Below, one piece after another: positions 1 through 7,345 of a DNA stretch of 24,472 bases. Under the pieces are notes generated by a model. That model made no database searches. It saw only the letters and a list, made by a program, of their open reading frames with translations, and was not told the origin of the DNA. The DNA is taken from the NCBI GenBank assembly GCA_964610175.1, contig CAZSVE010000046.1:1-24472 (forward strand), in the 5' to 3' direction. The position numbers were made by a program, and so were the translations under genes. Each line of letters begins with the position of its first letter. Within the stretch, counting starts at the first letter, position 1. This stretch comes from CAZSVE01 sp964610175. Its GTDB lineage: Bacteria > Pseudomonadota > Gammaproteobacteria > HK1.

Positions 1-52
1 GTAAGTTGTGTTTGTTTATGTCAAATACCGACCCACAAATTTTTTTGAGGAG

Positions 53-140
53 GCGGAAAAATCGAAAGATTCCGAGAGGATCGGTGCGTGTGCCAAGACA
101 CATCCTGCTTCATTCGATCCTGGCGCGAAGCGCCGATATT
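53..140 (+). repeat. Family B dispersed hairpin repeat, copy B1
   Basis: Matches the other six B copies in this window, with the GGAAAAA block, the CCGAGAGgATCGG hairpin and the terminal GGCGCGAAGCGCC stem-loop. The middle stem is degenerate in this copy. It is followed directly by two family A copies, so the first 350 bases are a B-A-A compound. Confidence 0.7.
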
Positions 141-239
141 TCGTTTATTTCTCGCTCGGCTTTACAAATGGATCGAATTTCAAGAATGCTTTACTGATAC
201 AAAATCATGCTTCATTGGTCTGAGGCGCAGCCTCGCTGG
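141..239 (+). repeat. Family A dispersed repeat, copy A1 (shortened)
   Basis: Begins with CGTTTATTTCTCGCTCGGCTT and ends CTCGCTGG, like other A copies, but lacks about 10 bases in the middle. Its right half (GGTCTGAGGCG) is shared with fragment A14 near the end of dnaQ, which suggests a sub-lineage. It abuts A2 head to tail. Confidence 0.75.
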
Positions 240-240
240 T

Positions 241-350
241 TCGTTTATTTCCCGCTCGGCTTCACGATTGGATCGAATTTTACAAGGCGCCAATTTTGCT
301 TTACTAATACGGGGTCATGCTTTGTCGGCTCGAGCACAAGCTTCGCTAGG
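241..350 (+). repeat. Family A dispersed repeat, copy A2
   Basis: Full-length copy from CGTTTATTTCCCGCTCGGC to CACAAGCTTCGCTAGG. It shares diagnostic variants (CGATTGGATCGA, ACAAGGCGCCAA, ACTAATACGGGG) with A7, defining a subfamily. Bases 351-525, between this copy and znuA, hold no feature I can support. Confidence 0.85.
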
Positions 351-525
351 TTTCATGATTTTTATAGGATCTTTCATCACAACGACCCAATCCATCTGAC
401 CCGATAGCCCAAAAAGGCCATAATGCCCATTGGGAAGGTGAGGCTCCCGTGGATCCGAAGGCGCAAGGCCCTCGCCGAGCACATTGGGTATGACCCTGGG
501 CAAGAGACTACAATCAAAATACCGA

Positions 526-1542
526 ATGAACACCATGCCCCTTTTCCCAAGTACCCTCGCTGCCCGGTGTCTCCTTTTCGCGCTATTGCTTTCCACCCCC
601 TGGTTTACTCCCCGGGCGTTTGCCGGGGAACCGCCGCGGGTCGTGGCCAGTATCCTGCCGATCCATTCCCTGGTCTCCGGCGTCATGCACGGGGTCGGGC
701 GCCCTTCCCTGATTGTAAAGGGCTATGCTTCGCCCCATACCTATCGGATGCGACCCTCGGATATGGCCCGATTGCACGACGCGGACCTGGTATTTTGGAT
801 CGGAGATACCCTGGAGAGCTTCCTGCGCAAACCCTTATCTTCCCTCCCGGAAACCACCAGGGTCATCTCGTTGCTGAAGGCCCCCGGGCTTGCCCTGCTC
901 GGGAATCGCCAGGGCGGCCCATGGCAAGGCCCGCCCTCGGATCCCGAGCCCCCCCATGACCATACCCACACCCACGCCCACGTTCCCCCGATGTCGGAAT
1001 CATCGCGACCCCTCGGTTACAACCCGCACATCTGGCTCGACCCAGGGAACGCCGCTCGATTGGTCGAGGCCATCGCCTCGCACCTCTACCGGATCGATCC
1101 CGATCGACGCGCCCATTATCAGGCCAATTCCGCGCGGCTATTGCGGCGTATCGGCGCCCTGGAACGAACGCTGGAGGAACGGCTCTCTTTGCTCCGCGAC
1201 ACCCCTTACCTCGTCTTTCACGACGCCTTTCCATACCTCGAAACACGCTATGGTCTCCATGGTGCCGGGGCCATTACCACCAACCCGGCGGTGATGCCCG
1301 GCGCCCGGCGCATCGCCGAACTCCGGGCCGCCATAAAACGCCTCCGGATCCGCTGTATCTTCCGGGAGCCCCAATTCGACGCCGGATTCATCGCGACCCT
1401 CCTGGAGGGTACCCAGGTCGATATCGCCACCCTCGATCCCTTGGGGGTGGACATCCCGCCCGGTCCCGATCATTGGTTCCGAATGATGGATAGCCATGCA
1501 CGGGCGATGACCGCCTGCCTGTCGCCGGATGGAGTGTCCTGA
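526..1542 (+). CDS. znuA: Periplasmic zinc-binding protein, ZnuA family
   Basis: This is the substrate-binding protein of a zinc ABC importer; it captures Zn2+ in the periplasm and passes it to ZnuBC. With the ATG at 526 the protein has 338 residues and a convincing signal peptide (hydrophobic core about 14-25, cleavage likely after AFA at about 33). The three expected His ligands are present: H71 in SPHTYRMRPSD, H168 in NPHIWLDP and H232 in FHDAFPYLE. A His-rich acidic loop (PPHDHTHTHAH, about 142-152) and the late TLDPLG motif match ZnuA rather than manganese-specific relatives. A TTG 42 bases upstream would spoil the signal peptide. No znuB, znuC or zur gene is adjacent, and I saw no Zur-like palindrome upstream, where repeats occupy most of the space. 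It converges with the GlcD gene. Confidence 0.9.
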   Translation: MNTMPLFPSTLAARCLLFALLLSTPWFTPRAFAGEPPRVVASILPIHSLVSGVMHGVGRPSLIVKGYASPHTYRMRPSDMARLHDADLVFWIGDTLESFLRKPLSSLPETTRVISLLKAPGLALLGNRQGGPWQGPPSDPEPPHDHTHTHAHVPPMSESSRPLGYNPHIWLDPGNAARLVEAIASHLYRIDPDRRAHYQANSARLLRRIGALERTLEERLSLLRDTPYLVFHDAFPYLETRYGLHGAGAITTNPAVMPGARRIAELRAAIKRLRIRCIFREPQFDAGFIATLLEGTQVDIATLDPLGVDIPPGPDHWFRMMDSHARAMTACLSPDGVS

Positions 1543-1586
1543 TCCCGTGCACGGAAGGGCGGAATAGCACCATGGGCGCGGCGCAG

Positions 1587-1601
1587 CCTGCCACGGGCAG
1601 G
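1587..1601. terminator. Small hairpin between convergent znuA and glcD genes
   Basis: CCTGCC-ACG-GGCAGG forms a perfect 6-bp stem with a 3-base loop in the 181-base convergent gap. No clear T-run follows on either strand, so a terminator role is only a guess. Confidence 0.25.
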
Positions 1602-1723
1602 AATTCCACGTTTTGCTCCGCTCCCGAACGCTGGCGGGGTTGGAACAACGAAGCGTATTCCACCAAAGGGTCTCCATGACGCCATTTCCCACGTGGGGTA
1701 CGGTGTATCGGCTATCCCCTTCG

Positions 1724-3175
1724 TCATGCATCGGACAACGCCCGATACTCGGCGCAGTGGCGCGGTGTCGGGATCCCCTTGCCGGGGTTCAATAACCCTT
1801 GGGGATCGAAGGCATGTTTTATGGCCAGGAACTGGGAAAGCTCCTGGGGCGAGAACTGTACGCACATTTGATCGAGTTTCTCGACGCCGACGCCGTGTTC
1901 CCCGGTGATGGTTCCTCCCACGGCGACGCAAAGCTCGAGGATCTTGCCGCCCAGCTCCTCGGTGCGTGCCTGATCCCCCGGTTTGTTGGCGTCGAAGATG
2001 ATGAGGGGATGGAGATTGCCATCCCCGGCATGGAACACATTGGCTACCGGCAGGTCGTACTCGCGAGAAAGGGCGCTGATGCGGGACAACACCTCGGGCA
2101 GGCGATGGCGCGGGATGGTGCCGTCCATGCAATAGTAATCGGAGGCGAGGCGTCCGGCGGCCGGGAATGCCGATTTGCGACCGAGCCAGAATCTTTGGCG
2201 TTCCGATTCGTCCCGGGCGAGGCGCACCTCCGTGGCGCCATGGCGCAGGAGCAGGTGGCGCACGGTGTCGATTTCCTCCACCACCTCTTCGGGGGCGCCG
2301 TCGATGTCGCAGAGCAGGATGGCGGCGGCATCGGTGGGGTAGCCGGCATGGACGAAGTCCTCCGCGGCTCGGATGATCAGGTTGTCCATCATTTCCAATC
2401 CGGCGGGGATGATGCCCGCGGCGATGATCTCCCCCACCGCGATGGCGGCCTTTTCCACATCGTCGAAGGTCGCCAGCACCACACGCACGCATTGGGCCAT
2501 GGGCAACAGACGAACCGTGACCTCCACCACCACGCCGAGCATCCCCTCGGACCCCGTCATGAGCGCCAGGAGATCGAAACCCGGAGAATCGAGGGCATCG
2601 CTGCCGATTTTCACCAGGTCCCCCTCCACGGTGACGATCTCGATCTCGAGCACATTGTGTACGGTGAGCCCGTATTTCAGGCAGTGCACACCCCCGGAGT
2701 TCTCGGCGATATTACCGCCGATGGTGCAGGCCAGTTGCGAGGAGGGGTCCGGGGCATAATAGAGGCCATGTTCGGCCACGGCCTCGGAGATGGCGAGGTT
2801 GCGCACGCCGGGCTGTACGCGCGCCGTGCGATTCATGGGATCGATATCGAGAATGGCGTCGAGACGGGCAAGATCGAGCAATACCCCGGACTCGTGCGGC
2901 AGCGCCCCGGCGCAAACCCCGGTGCCGCCCCCGCGGGGAACCACCGGCACGCCAAGGTCATGGCAAACACGCATGATATGCCGTATCTCTTCCACGGTAC
3001 GCGGCAATACCACCACCATGGGCAATTGTTGGTAGATGGGCAGGGCATCGCATTCGAAGGGACGGAGCGATTCCTCGTCGGTGAGGATTGCCTCCCCCGG
3101 CAATTGTTTCTTCAGGCGCCTTAGCAGTGTTTTCAGCAAGGCCGACGTCGTGGTAGCGTTTTTTTCTGTATGCAT
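1724..3175 (-). CDS. glcD: FAD-linked oxidase, glycolate oxidase subunit GlcD type
   Basis: This is a flavoprotein of the VAO/PCMH family that oxidises 2-hydroxy acids such as glycolate or D-lactate. The 483-residue product has the FAD-binding PRGGGTGVCAG loop (about 80-90), the DPSSQLACTIGGNIAENSGG segment, the C-terminal HAGDGNLHP and GEHGVGVEK motifs, and ends with NPGKGIPTPRHCAEY, as GlcD does. The ATG at 3175 is chosen because the reading frame upstream of it runs into repeat B6 and gives low-complexity sequence unlike the family. No convincing Shine-Dalgarno is visible. GlcE and GlcF partners are not adjacent, so the exact substrate and complex are open; D-lactate dehydrogenase-like relatives are an alternative. 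Confidence 0.88.
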   Translation of the reverse strand: MHTEKNATTTSALLKTLLRRLKKQLPGEAILTDEESLRPFECDALPIYQQLPMVVVLPRTVEEIRHIMRVCHDLGVPVVPRGGGTGVCAGALPHESGVLLDLARLDAILDIDPMNRTARVQPGVRNLAISEAVAEHGLYYAPDPSSQLACTIGGNIAENSGGVHCLKYGLTVHNVLEIEIVTVEGDLVKIGSDALDSPGFDLLALMTGSEGMLGVVVEVTVRLLPMAQCVRVVLATFDDVEKAAIAVGEIIAAGIIPAGLEMMDNLIIRAAEDFVHAGYPTDAAAILLCDIDGAPEEVVEEIDTVRHLLLRHGATEVRLARDESERQRFWLGRKSAFPAAGRLASDYYCMDGTIPRHRLPEVLSRISALSREYDLPVANVFHAGDGNLHPLIIFDANKPGDQARTEELGGKILELCVAVGGTITGEHGVGVEKLDQMCVQFSPQELSQFLAIKHAFDPQGLLNPGKGIPTPRHCAEYRALSDA

Positions 3176-3240
3176 GGCGTGTGGCAGTGGGCACGGCGCC
3201 CTTTCGGGGCAGGTTTTTAGTGGATTTCGTTTTGCGATAC

Positions 3241-3342
3241 CTGAACATATTGGCGCTTCGCGCCAAGATTGAAGCGGGGTGAGTCCTGGCACACGCACCG
3301 GTTCTCTCGTCTTTGTTTTTCCGATACCTCCGGATGTATGCG
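3241..3342 (-). repeat. Family B dispersed hairpin repeat, copy B6
   Basis: Reverse-strand copy with the TTGGCGC-GAA-GCGCCAA terminal hairpin (at 3250-3266), the CCCCGCTTCA block and the GGAAAAACAAAG block. It fills much of the divergent gap between glcD and yccA (3176-3503), so it lies in or beside both promoters. Confidence 0.8.
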
Positions 3343-3503
3343 TCCCTCCATGATCGATCCGTCGGTTTCGTCGCCATGTTTGGAAAAAACAGGCAAATGC
3401 GGGTAGTGAGAAGCAACCGGTACGGTGTAAAATTCACCTACTCGAAACAGATCTTGATTTATTATTCCATTGTACGAAATCCATTGAAATCGAGGTAACC
3501 GAT

Positions 3504-4178
3504 ATGTCCACACAGAACTATGCCGTCGCTTCATCGGCCGAGACGACCACCCTGGTCACCAATAAGCTGATTCGAAACACCTATACACTGCTGGCCATGA
3601 CGCTGTTGTTCAGCGCAGCCATGGCCGGTGTCTCCATGGCGCTGAATCTCCCGCATCCGGGGATTATCATCACGTTGGTAGGATACTTCGGGCTGCTGTT
3701 TTTGACGGCCAAGCTCCAAAATAGCGTATGGGGACTGGTGTCCGTATTCGCGCTGACGGGTTTCATGGGGATCACCCTGGGACCGATCATCGGCATGTAT
3801 CTCCAGGCGTTCTCCAACGGTTCCCAGTTGGTGATGATGGCCCTGGGCGGCACGGGGGCCATATTCCTGGGCCTGTCCGGCTATGCACTGACGACCCGAA
3901 AGGATTTCAGCTTCATGGGTGGGTTCCTCATGGTGGGGATCCTGGTGGCCTTCCTGGCGGGATTGGGCGCGGCGATCTTTTCCCTGCCGGGCTTGTCCCT
4001 GGCGGTGTCGGCCATGTTCGTCCTTCTGATGTCCGGTCTCATCCTCTGGCAGACCAGCAATATCGTTCACGGTGGCGAGACCAACTACATCATGGCCACG
4101 GTGACCCTTTATGTGACCATCTACAACCTGTTCACCGCTCTCCTCCATCTCCTCGGGGCTTTCGCGGGAGAGGATTGA
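3504..4178 (+). CDS. yccA: Bax inhibitor-1/YccA family inner-membrane protein
   Basis: 224 residues with about seven hydrophobic membrane segments, very close in length to E. coli YccA (219). Diagnostic stretches are GYALTTRKDFSFMGGFL in the middle and ETNYIMATVTLYVTIYNLF near the C-terminus, typical of the BI-1/UPF0005 family. In E. coli YccA is a substrate and modulator of the FtsH (HflB)-HflKC protease, protecting SecY. The start is supported by GAGGT (3492-3496), 7 bases before the ATG. It is transcribed away from glcD. A perfect AT-rich hairpin follows 8 bases after the stop. Confidence 0.9.
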   Translation: MSTQNYAVASSAETTTLVTNKLIRNTYTLLAMTLLFSAAMAGVSMALNLPHPGIIITLVGYFGLLFLTAKLQNSVWGLVSVFALTGFMGITLGPIIGMYLQAFSNGSQLVMMALGGTGAIFLGLSGYALTTRKDFSFMGGFLMVGILVAFLAGLGAAIFSLPGLSLAVSAMFVLLMSGLILWQTSNIVHGGETNYIMATVTLYVTIYNLFTALLHLLGAFAGED

Positions 4179-4186
4179 CAGGGTAG

Positions 4187-4205
4187 TGAAAAATGCAATT
4201 TTTCA
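4187..4205 (+). terminator. AT-rich hairpin just after yccA
   Basis: TGAAAAAT-GCA-ATTTTTCA is a perfect 8-bp stem with a 3-base loop, directly downstream of the yccA stop. It is AT-rich rather than GC-rich, so it may be a weak terminator or an RNA 3'-end stabiliser. Confidence 0.35.
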
Positions 4206-4350
4206 TTCAGTGCGCGGTACAGGGATGTGCCGCCGTTTTCAATGGCCACATCTCGGTTTTTTTCGATTCCGTAACTGGAAAAAGTCGTCATTGGAAAAGC
4301 CAGGAAATGGACCTTTTCACCATCCATCGATCCCCCGTGTATCGATCCAC

Positions 4351-4459
4351 CGGCGAAGCTTCATCTCGAGCCGACAAGGCATGACCCGGCGTCGGTAAAG
4401 CGAAACCGGTATTTCGTCGAATTCGACGCGTTTGCCAAGATGAGCGGGAAGTAAGCAAA
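4351..4459 (-). repeat. Family A dispersed repeat, copy A3
   Basis: Full-length reverse-strand copy (CGGCGAAGCTTC... to ...GGGAAGTAAGCAAA). It has the internal stem CCGAC/GTCGG around a 15-base loop, a compensated variant of the CCGAT/ATCGG stem in A5 and A12. The rest of the 4179-4620 gap holds nothing else I recognise. Confidence 0.8.
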
Positions 4460-4620
4460 GATACCGGACCACATCTCCTATCCGGAGATAGAACCACGAA
4501 AACCCATCCAGTCGGTATCGGCATCGTTGTCGCAAATCGATCTCTTTTCCATTAGGGTTCCGCCGGTCGGCATCGGTACCAGGAGCCAAAACCGATCTTC
4601 GAATCTCACGAAAATATATC

Positions 4621-4809
4621 ATGGAAACCTGGGAACAAATTCTCCTCGGCACCGCGGCCATTCTCATCCTGCTGTTGTTTCTGCCTGGTACCAAGAGGGC
4701 GGTCAAGGAAAGCCCGAAAGGAACCAGGGAAGATTGGCTGGGCCTCATCAAGCCCATTATCATGGTCATCGCCTTCATTATCTTTATGATCTTCATGGCG
4801 CGCGGGTGA
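4621..4809 (+). CDS. Small two-helix membrane protein, unknown function
   Basis: 62 residues, METWEQILLG... to ...FMARG. Two strongly hydrophobic segments (about 7-22 and 44-60) flank a basic, hydrophilic loop (KRAVKESPKGTRED), consistent with a small inner-membrane hairpin protein. I do not recognise a family and no Shine-Dalgarno is obvious, although the amino-acid composition and the clean start and stop argue for a real gene. It sits between yccA and bcp in the same direction but is separated from both by repeats (about 440 and 500 bases), so an operon with either is unlikely. Confidence 0.55.
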   Translation: METWEQILLGTAAILILLLFLPGTKRAVKESPKGTREDWLGLIKPIIMVIAFIIFMIFMARG

Positions 4810-4873
4810 AGCGCGGTGTTTCCCGGCGCAAGGACGTTGCGATGCCTTTGATGGTCAAAGGGGGACGGGCGGT

Positions 4874-4971
4874 GATACCTCGATGTATCGGAAAAATGAA
4901 GATTCCGAGAGAATCGGTACGTGTGCCAAGACGCACCCCGCTTCAGTCTTGGCGCGAAGCGCCAATATGTT
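4874..4971 (+). repeat. Family B dispersed hairpin repeat, copy B2
   Basis: The most complete B copy. Four successive hairpins are visible: CGATAC/GTATCG, CCGA-GAGAA-TCGG, CCAAGAC/GTCTTGG around a 13-base loop, and TTGGCGC-GAA-GCGCCAA. Confidence 0.85.
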
Positions 4972-5034
4972 TCCAATGATGCGCCGTGCGTCATGGCATC
5001 GAAAGCAACCCCGACGGCGAGAAAAGTACTTTGT

Positions 5035-5124
5035 TTAACGTATCGGAAAAACAAAAATTCCGGAAAAACCGGTGCCGAGATCCGAGCCCATCCCGCTTCG
5101 GATCTGGCGCGAAGCGCTAACATG
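5035..5124 (+). repeat. Family B dispersed hairpin repeat, copy B3 (variant stems)
   Basis: Same framework as B2, but two stems are swapped on both sides: CCGG-AAAAA-CCGG replaces CCGA-GAGAA-TCGG, and AGATCCGA/TCGGATCT replaces CCAAGAC/GTCTTGG. It abuts family A copy A4. Confidence 0.85.
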
Positions 5125-5125
5125 T

Positions 5126-5231
5126 TCTTCCCTGCTCAGCTTCGCAAATGAGTCAGGTTTTACGAAACGTCAGCTTTGCTTTACCAATGCCGGCTCATGT
5201 CTTGCTCGGTTCGAGCACAAGTTTCGCCAGG
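5126..5231 (+). repeat. Family A dispersed repeat, copy A4
   Basis: Forward copy (TTCCCTGCTCAGCTTCGC ... GAGCACAAGTTTCGCCAGG). Its first few bases are replaced by the end of B3, giving a B-A compound. It ends 82 bases before bcp. Confidence 0.8.
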
Positions 5232-5313
5232 CCCGATGTCGTGAGTCCGGCGCTTCCTTCGTCCATGGCCCGGCATCGATCACTTACCATCGAAATGGCG
5301 ACGGAGCACAATC

Positions 5314-5799
5314 ATGGAGAAAAACCCAATCGAAGTGGGAGCCAAAGCACCTCCCTTTACCCTGCCCGATGAAGAACAGCAACAGGTTTCCCTGGATGAG
5401 CTACGAGGGAAATGGGTTGTATTGTATTTCTATCCTCGCGACGACACGCCGGGTTGTACCACCGAGGCGTGCGAGTTCACCGAAGGCCTGACTGGGTTCG
5501 AGGAGCTCGATGCCGTGGTCCTCGGATGCAGCCCCGACGGCGCCGAGCGCCATCGAAAATTCATCGACAAGCACCAATTGAGAATAAGGCTGCTCAGTGA
5601 CCAGGATCATCAGGTAATGGAAAGGTACGGAGCATGGGGAGAAAAGAATATGTACGGACGCAAGGGCTTTGGGGTCATCCGCTCCACTGTGCTTATCGAC
5701 CCGGAGGGAAATATCGCGCATCACTGGCGTAAGGTGCGTGCCGCCGGCCACGCCATGAGTGTGCACAAAAGGCTTTCCGCCTTGCAGGCTGGGAAATGA
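5314..5799 (+). CDS. bcp: Thiol-dependent peroxidase, Bcp/PrxQ family
   Basis: Cytoplasmic peroxiredoxin that reduces hydrogen peroxide and organic hydroperoxides using thioredoxin. It has 161 residues, a normal length for Bcp. The active-site motif DDTPGCTTEACEF carries the peroxidatic Cys48 and the resolving Cys53 five residues later, the atypical two-Cys pattern of Bcp/PrxQ. YFYPRDDTPG and the late STVLIDPEGNI strand are also typical. The start is supported by GGAG at 5303-5306, 7 bases before the ATG. Upstream lies the B3-A4 compound and downstream B4, so this gene is insulated by repeats and probably monocistronic. A second peroxidase, tpx, lies 6 kb away. Confidence 0.95.
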   Translation: MEKNPIEVGAKAPPFTLPDEEQQQVSLDELRGKWVVLYFYPRDDTPGCTTEACEFTEGLTGFEELDAVVLGCSPDGAERHRKFIDKHQLRIRLLSDQDHQVMERYGAWGEKNMYGRKGFGVIRSTVLIDPEGNIAHHWRKVRAAGHAMSVHKRLSALQAGK

Positions 5800-5815
5800 A
5801 TCAAGGAATGTTGGA

Positions 5816-5903
5816 ACATGTTAGCGCTTCGCGCCAAGACTGAAGTGGGACGGGTCTTGGCGCACGCACCGATTCTCTCGGAAGCTTTGTTTTTCCGATA
5901 CCT
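5816..5903 (-). repeat. Family B dispersed hairpin repeat, copy B4
   Basis: Reverse-strand copy. The middle stem is a perfect 10-bp pairing (GCGCCAAGAC with GTCTTGGCGC). It lies between the convergent bcp and YkgJ-like genes, where the hairpins could also serve as a terminator. Confidence 0.85.
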
Positions 5904-5967
5904 TGAAAAGGAAAACCAAACTCTCCGAAAGATTGCCTCGAAAGGATATGAGGTTCTGCAACGACAT

Positions 5968-6459
5968 TTACCAAAGCCTTTTGCCTTCCTGGCGCCAACG
6001 CAGCAGATCCTGTTGAAAAGCCGGTGGACCGTAACCGAATATCTGTTGTTGCCTTTGAAACTTCCCCGACGCCATGACCTGTTCCGTGTAGATGAGGGGG
6101 CGCATATTTTCCCTGGAATACCCTATCAGCCAGTCGAGGGAGCGGGGTGGTATTCGTCTCCCGACCGGAACGGCCAAATCCACCGCAAGACCGTTCCAAT
6201 TCAGCTTGTCCAAAATAACGATGACCTTTGCATTGTTGGGTTTCATCCAGTCGGGAAGTGGGCTGCCCTCGATGATCCAGGCGCAATCGAAGTCGCCACA
6301 GGGATCCCCGGGTCGGTTGTCGTAATCATCGCAACCGCCGCCTGTACTGTGCGGACAAGGAGTACCGGGATACACGGGAACGCCATCGATAACCATCTGC
6401 ACCCAGCCATCGCAACATCCGGTGCAGGGTCGACATTCTCTGTTGTTGTATTTGTTCAA
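5968..6459 (-). CDS. YkgJ-family cysteine-cluster protein
   Basis: 163-residue protein of the zinc/iron-chelating CxxxCxxC (YkgJ, UPF0153) type. Eight cysteines fall in the N-terminal 60 residues: C9, C12, C15 and C16 in CRPCTGCCDGW, then C35, C43, C54 and C59, the family's metal-site pattern. The rest of the protein is an unremarkable hydrophilic domain. The start is a TTG at 6459, because the next in-frame ATG would remove the cysteine cluster and an in-frame TGA lies a few codons upstream; an AGG sits 8 bases before the TTG. Function is not established for the family; a metal-binding or assembly role is inference. It converges with bcp. Confidence 0.8.
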   Translation of the reverse strand: MNKYNNRECRPCTGCCDGWVQMVIDGVPVYPGTPCPHSTGGGCDDYDNRPGDPCGDFDCAWIIEGSPLPDWMKPNNAKVIVILDKLNWNGLAVDLAVPVGRRIPPRSLDWLIGYSRENMRPLIYTEQVMASGKFQRQQQIFGYGPPAFQQDLLRWRQEGKRLW

Positions 6460-6471
6460 AGGGTCGACCTG

Positions 6472-6762
6472 TCACGTCGCAAAAGGGTGAATCCAGTTAC
6501 ATCGATCGGGGCGTTGGTCGATTTTATCCGTAGAAAATTCAGGGCTTGGGAAAAACAGGTCACATTGGGTTTTCATTACCCCGAAGATAAAGGCTTTCTC
6601 CCCGCGCGAGGATGATCTCTGTCCCGTGATCCAGAAGCGAGGGATCCTGTGCGTATCTTCCTGGCAGTACTCCCGTGGCAACAGGGTACGTCGAGGGACT
6701 TCACTACCCTCGACGATGAAAGAGGGCACGGGGGATCGGGCATTGGCGCGGCGCACTTTCAT
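6472..6762 (-). CDS. Possible small hypothetical protein (weak)
   Basis: An open frame of 96 codons between the VOC gene and the YkgJ-like gene, on the same strand as both. It could be extended 23 codons upstream, but that would overlap the VOC gene. The product is basic and hydrophilic (VPRRTLLPREYCQEDTHR and RFWITGQRSSSRGEK) with no membrane segment or motif I recognise. No good Shine-Dalgarno is visible. I list it because otherwise 346 bases would be unexplained and the codon pattern looks reasonably coding in its first two thirds. It may be a gene remnant. Confidence 0.3.
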   Translation of the reverse strand: MKVRRANARSPVPSFIVEGSEVPRRTLLPREYCQEDTHRIPRFWITGQRSSSRGEKAFIFGVMKTQCDLFFPSPEFSTDKIDQRPDRCNWIHPFAT

Positions 6763-6805
6763 GGCAAGCCGAAGGTTGATTTTGGCCAATCCGCGACTCG
6801 ATAAC

Positions 6806-7189
6806 TCACAAGGGAATATCGGTGATTTCAATCACGTTGCCGGCAGGGTCGCAAACAAAGAACTGGTGTCCATCCACGGCGATTTCCATGATTTCCCCCA
6901 CCGTTACCTTCCGCCTTATCAAGTATTCCCGAAATCCATCGATATCATCCACGAACAAGCAAAAATGCCGGCTATCCGGAAGGGTCGGATTGTCCGTCAA
7001 CTTCTTTCCACGGAAGGTCCTGTCCTCGGTGAGATGGATCTGAAAACCGTATCCCTGGAGCCAGGCACCGAAGCCTGCCAGGGAATCCGGGCGTTCGATG
7101 CGGTGGAAACCGAGTACATCGGAATAGAACGAGATGGCCGAATCCAGGTCGCTGACCGGTACCGCGACATGATGTAGTTTCAAAATCAT
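6806..7189 (-). CDS. VOC superfamily (glyoxalase/dioxygenase-fold) protein
   Basis: 127-residue single-domain vicinal oxygen chelate protein made of two babbab modules. It begins with LHHVAVPVSDLDSAISFY (His7 the likely first metal ligand), has QIHLTED in the middle and HFCLFVDDIDGF opening the second module, and ends with DPAGNVIEI, whose Glu is the usual last ligand. The family includes glyoxalase I, fosfomycin resistance and many uncharacterised lyases; the sequence alone does not settle which. The ATG at 7189 is chosen because translation upstream of it gives non-homologous, Gly/Pro-rich sequence. It lies 156 bases downstream of the aldo/keto reductase on the same strand and may be co-transcribed. 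Confidence 0.85.
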   Translation of the reverse strand: MILKLHHVAVPVSDLDSAISFYSDVLGFHRIERPDSLAGFGAWLQGYGFQIHLTEDRTFRGKKLTDNPTLPDSRHFCLFVDDIDGFREYLIRRKVTVGEIMEIAVDGHQFFVCDPAGNVIEITDIPL

Positions 7190-7345
7190 GGCTTGTAACC
7201 CATGACCGATAGCTTTGCGATGCCATTGGTCTTCGTCGGGGCCCCAGGGGGCAAAACCATTCGGACCACGAGGAGATCCGAGATCCCCCTGGTTCGATTC
7301 CAATGGGCCGCGAATAGCCATCGGATCGTGGTTCCTCCTGGTCCG

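Noticed and set aside
141..350. CRISPR-like array from the A repeats
   Set aside because: Units are about 110 bp, mostly single and dispersed, with no regular spacers and no cas genes.
315..525. Minus-strand open frame (about 70 codons below the znuA start, ending in repeat A2)
   Set aside because: It overlaps the znuA start, ends inside a repeat, and has no recognisable domain or ribosome site. It could be a gene remnant but cannot be supported.
1799..3124. Long plus-strand open frame opposite glcD
   Set aside because: It is a shadow of a high-GC coding strand. The minus strand carries a clear GlcD protein with all motifs.
3176..3298. N-terminal extension of the GlcD frame
   Set aside because: The extra residues come from repeat B6 and its edge. 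GlcD proteins start near the chosen ATG.
3452..3480. Possible yccA promoter (TTGATT with a nearby AT-rich box)
   Set aside because: Spacing is about 13 bases, too short for a sigma-70 promoter; an alternative TGTAAAAT lacks a good -35.
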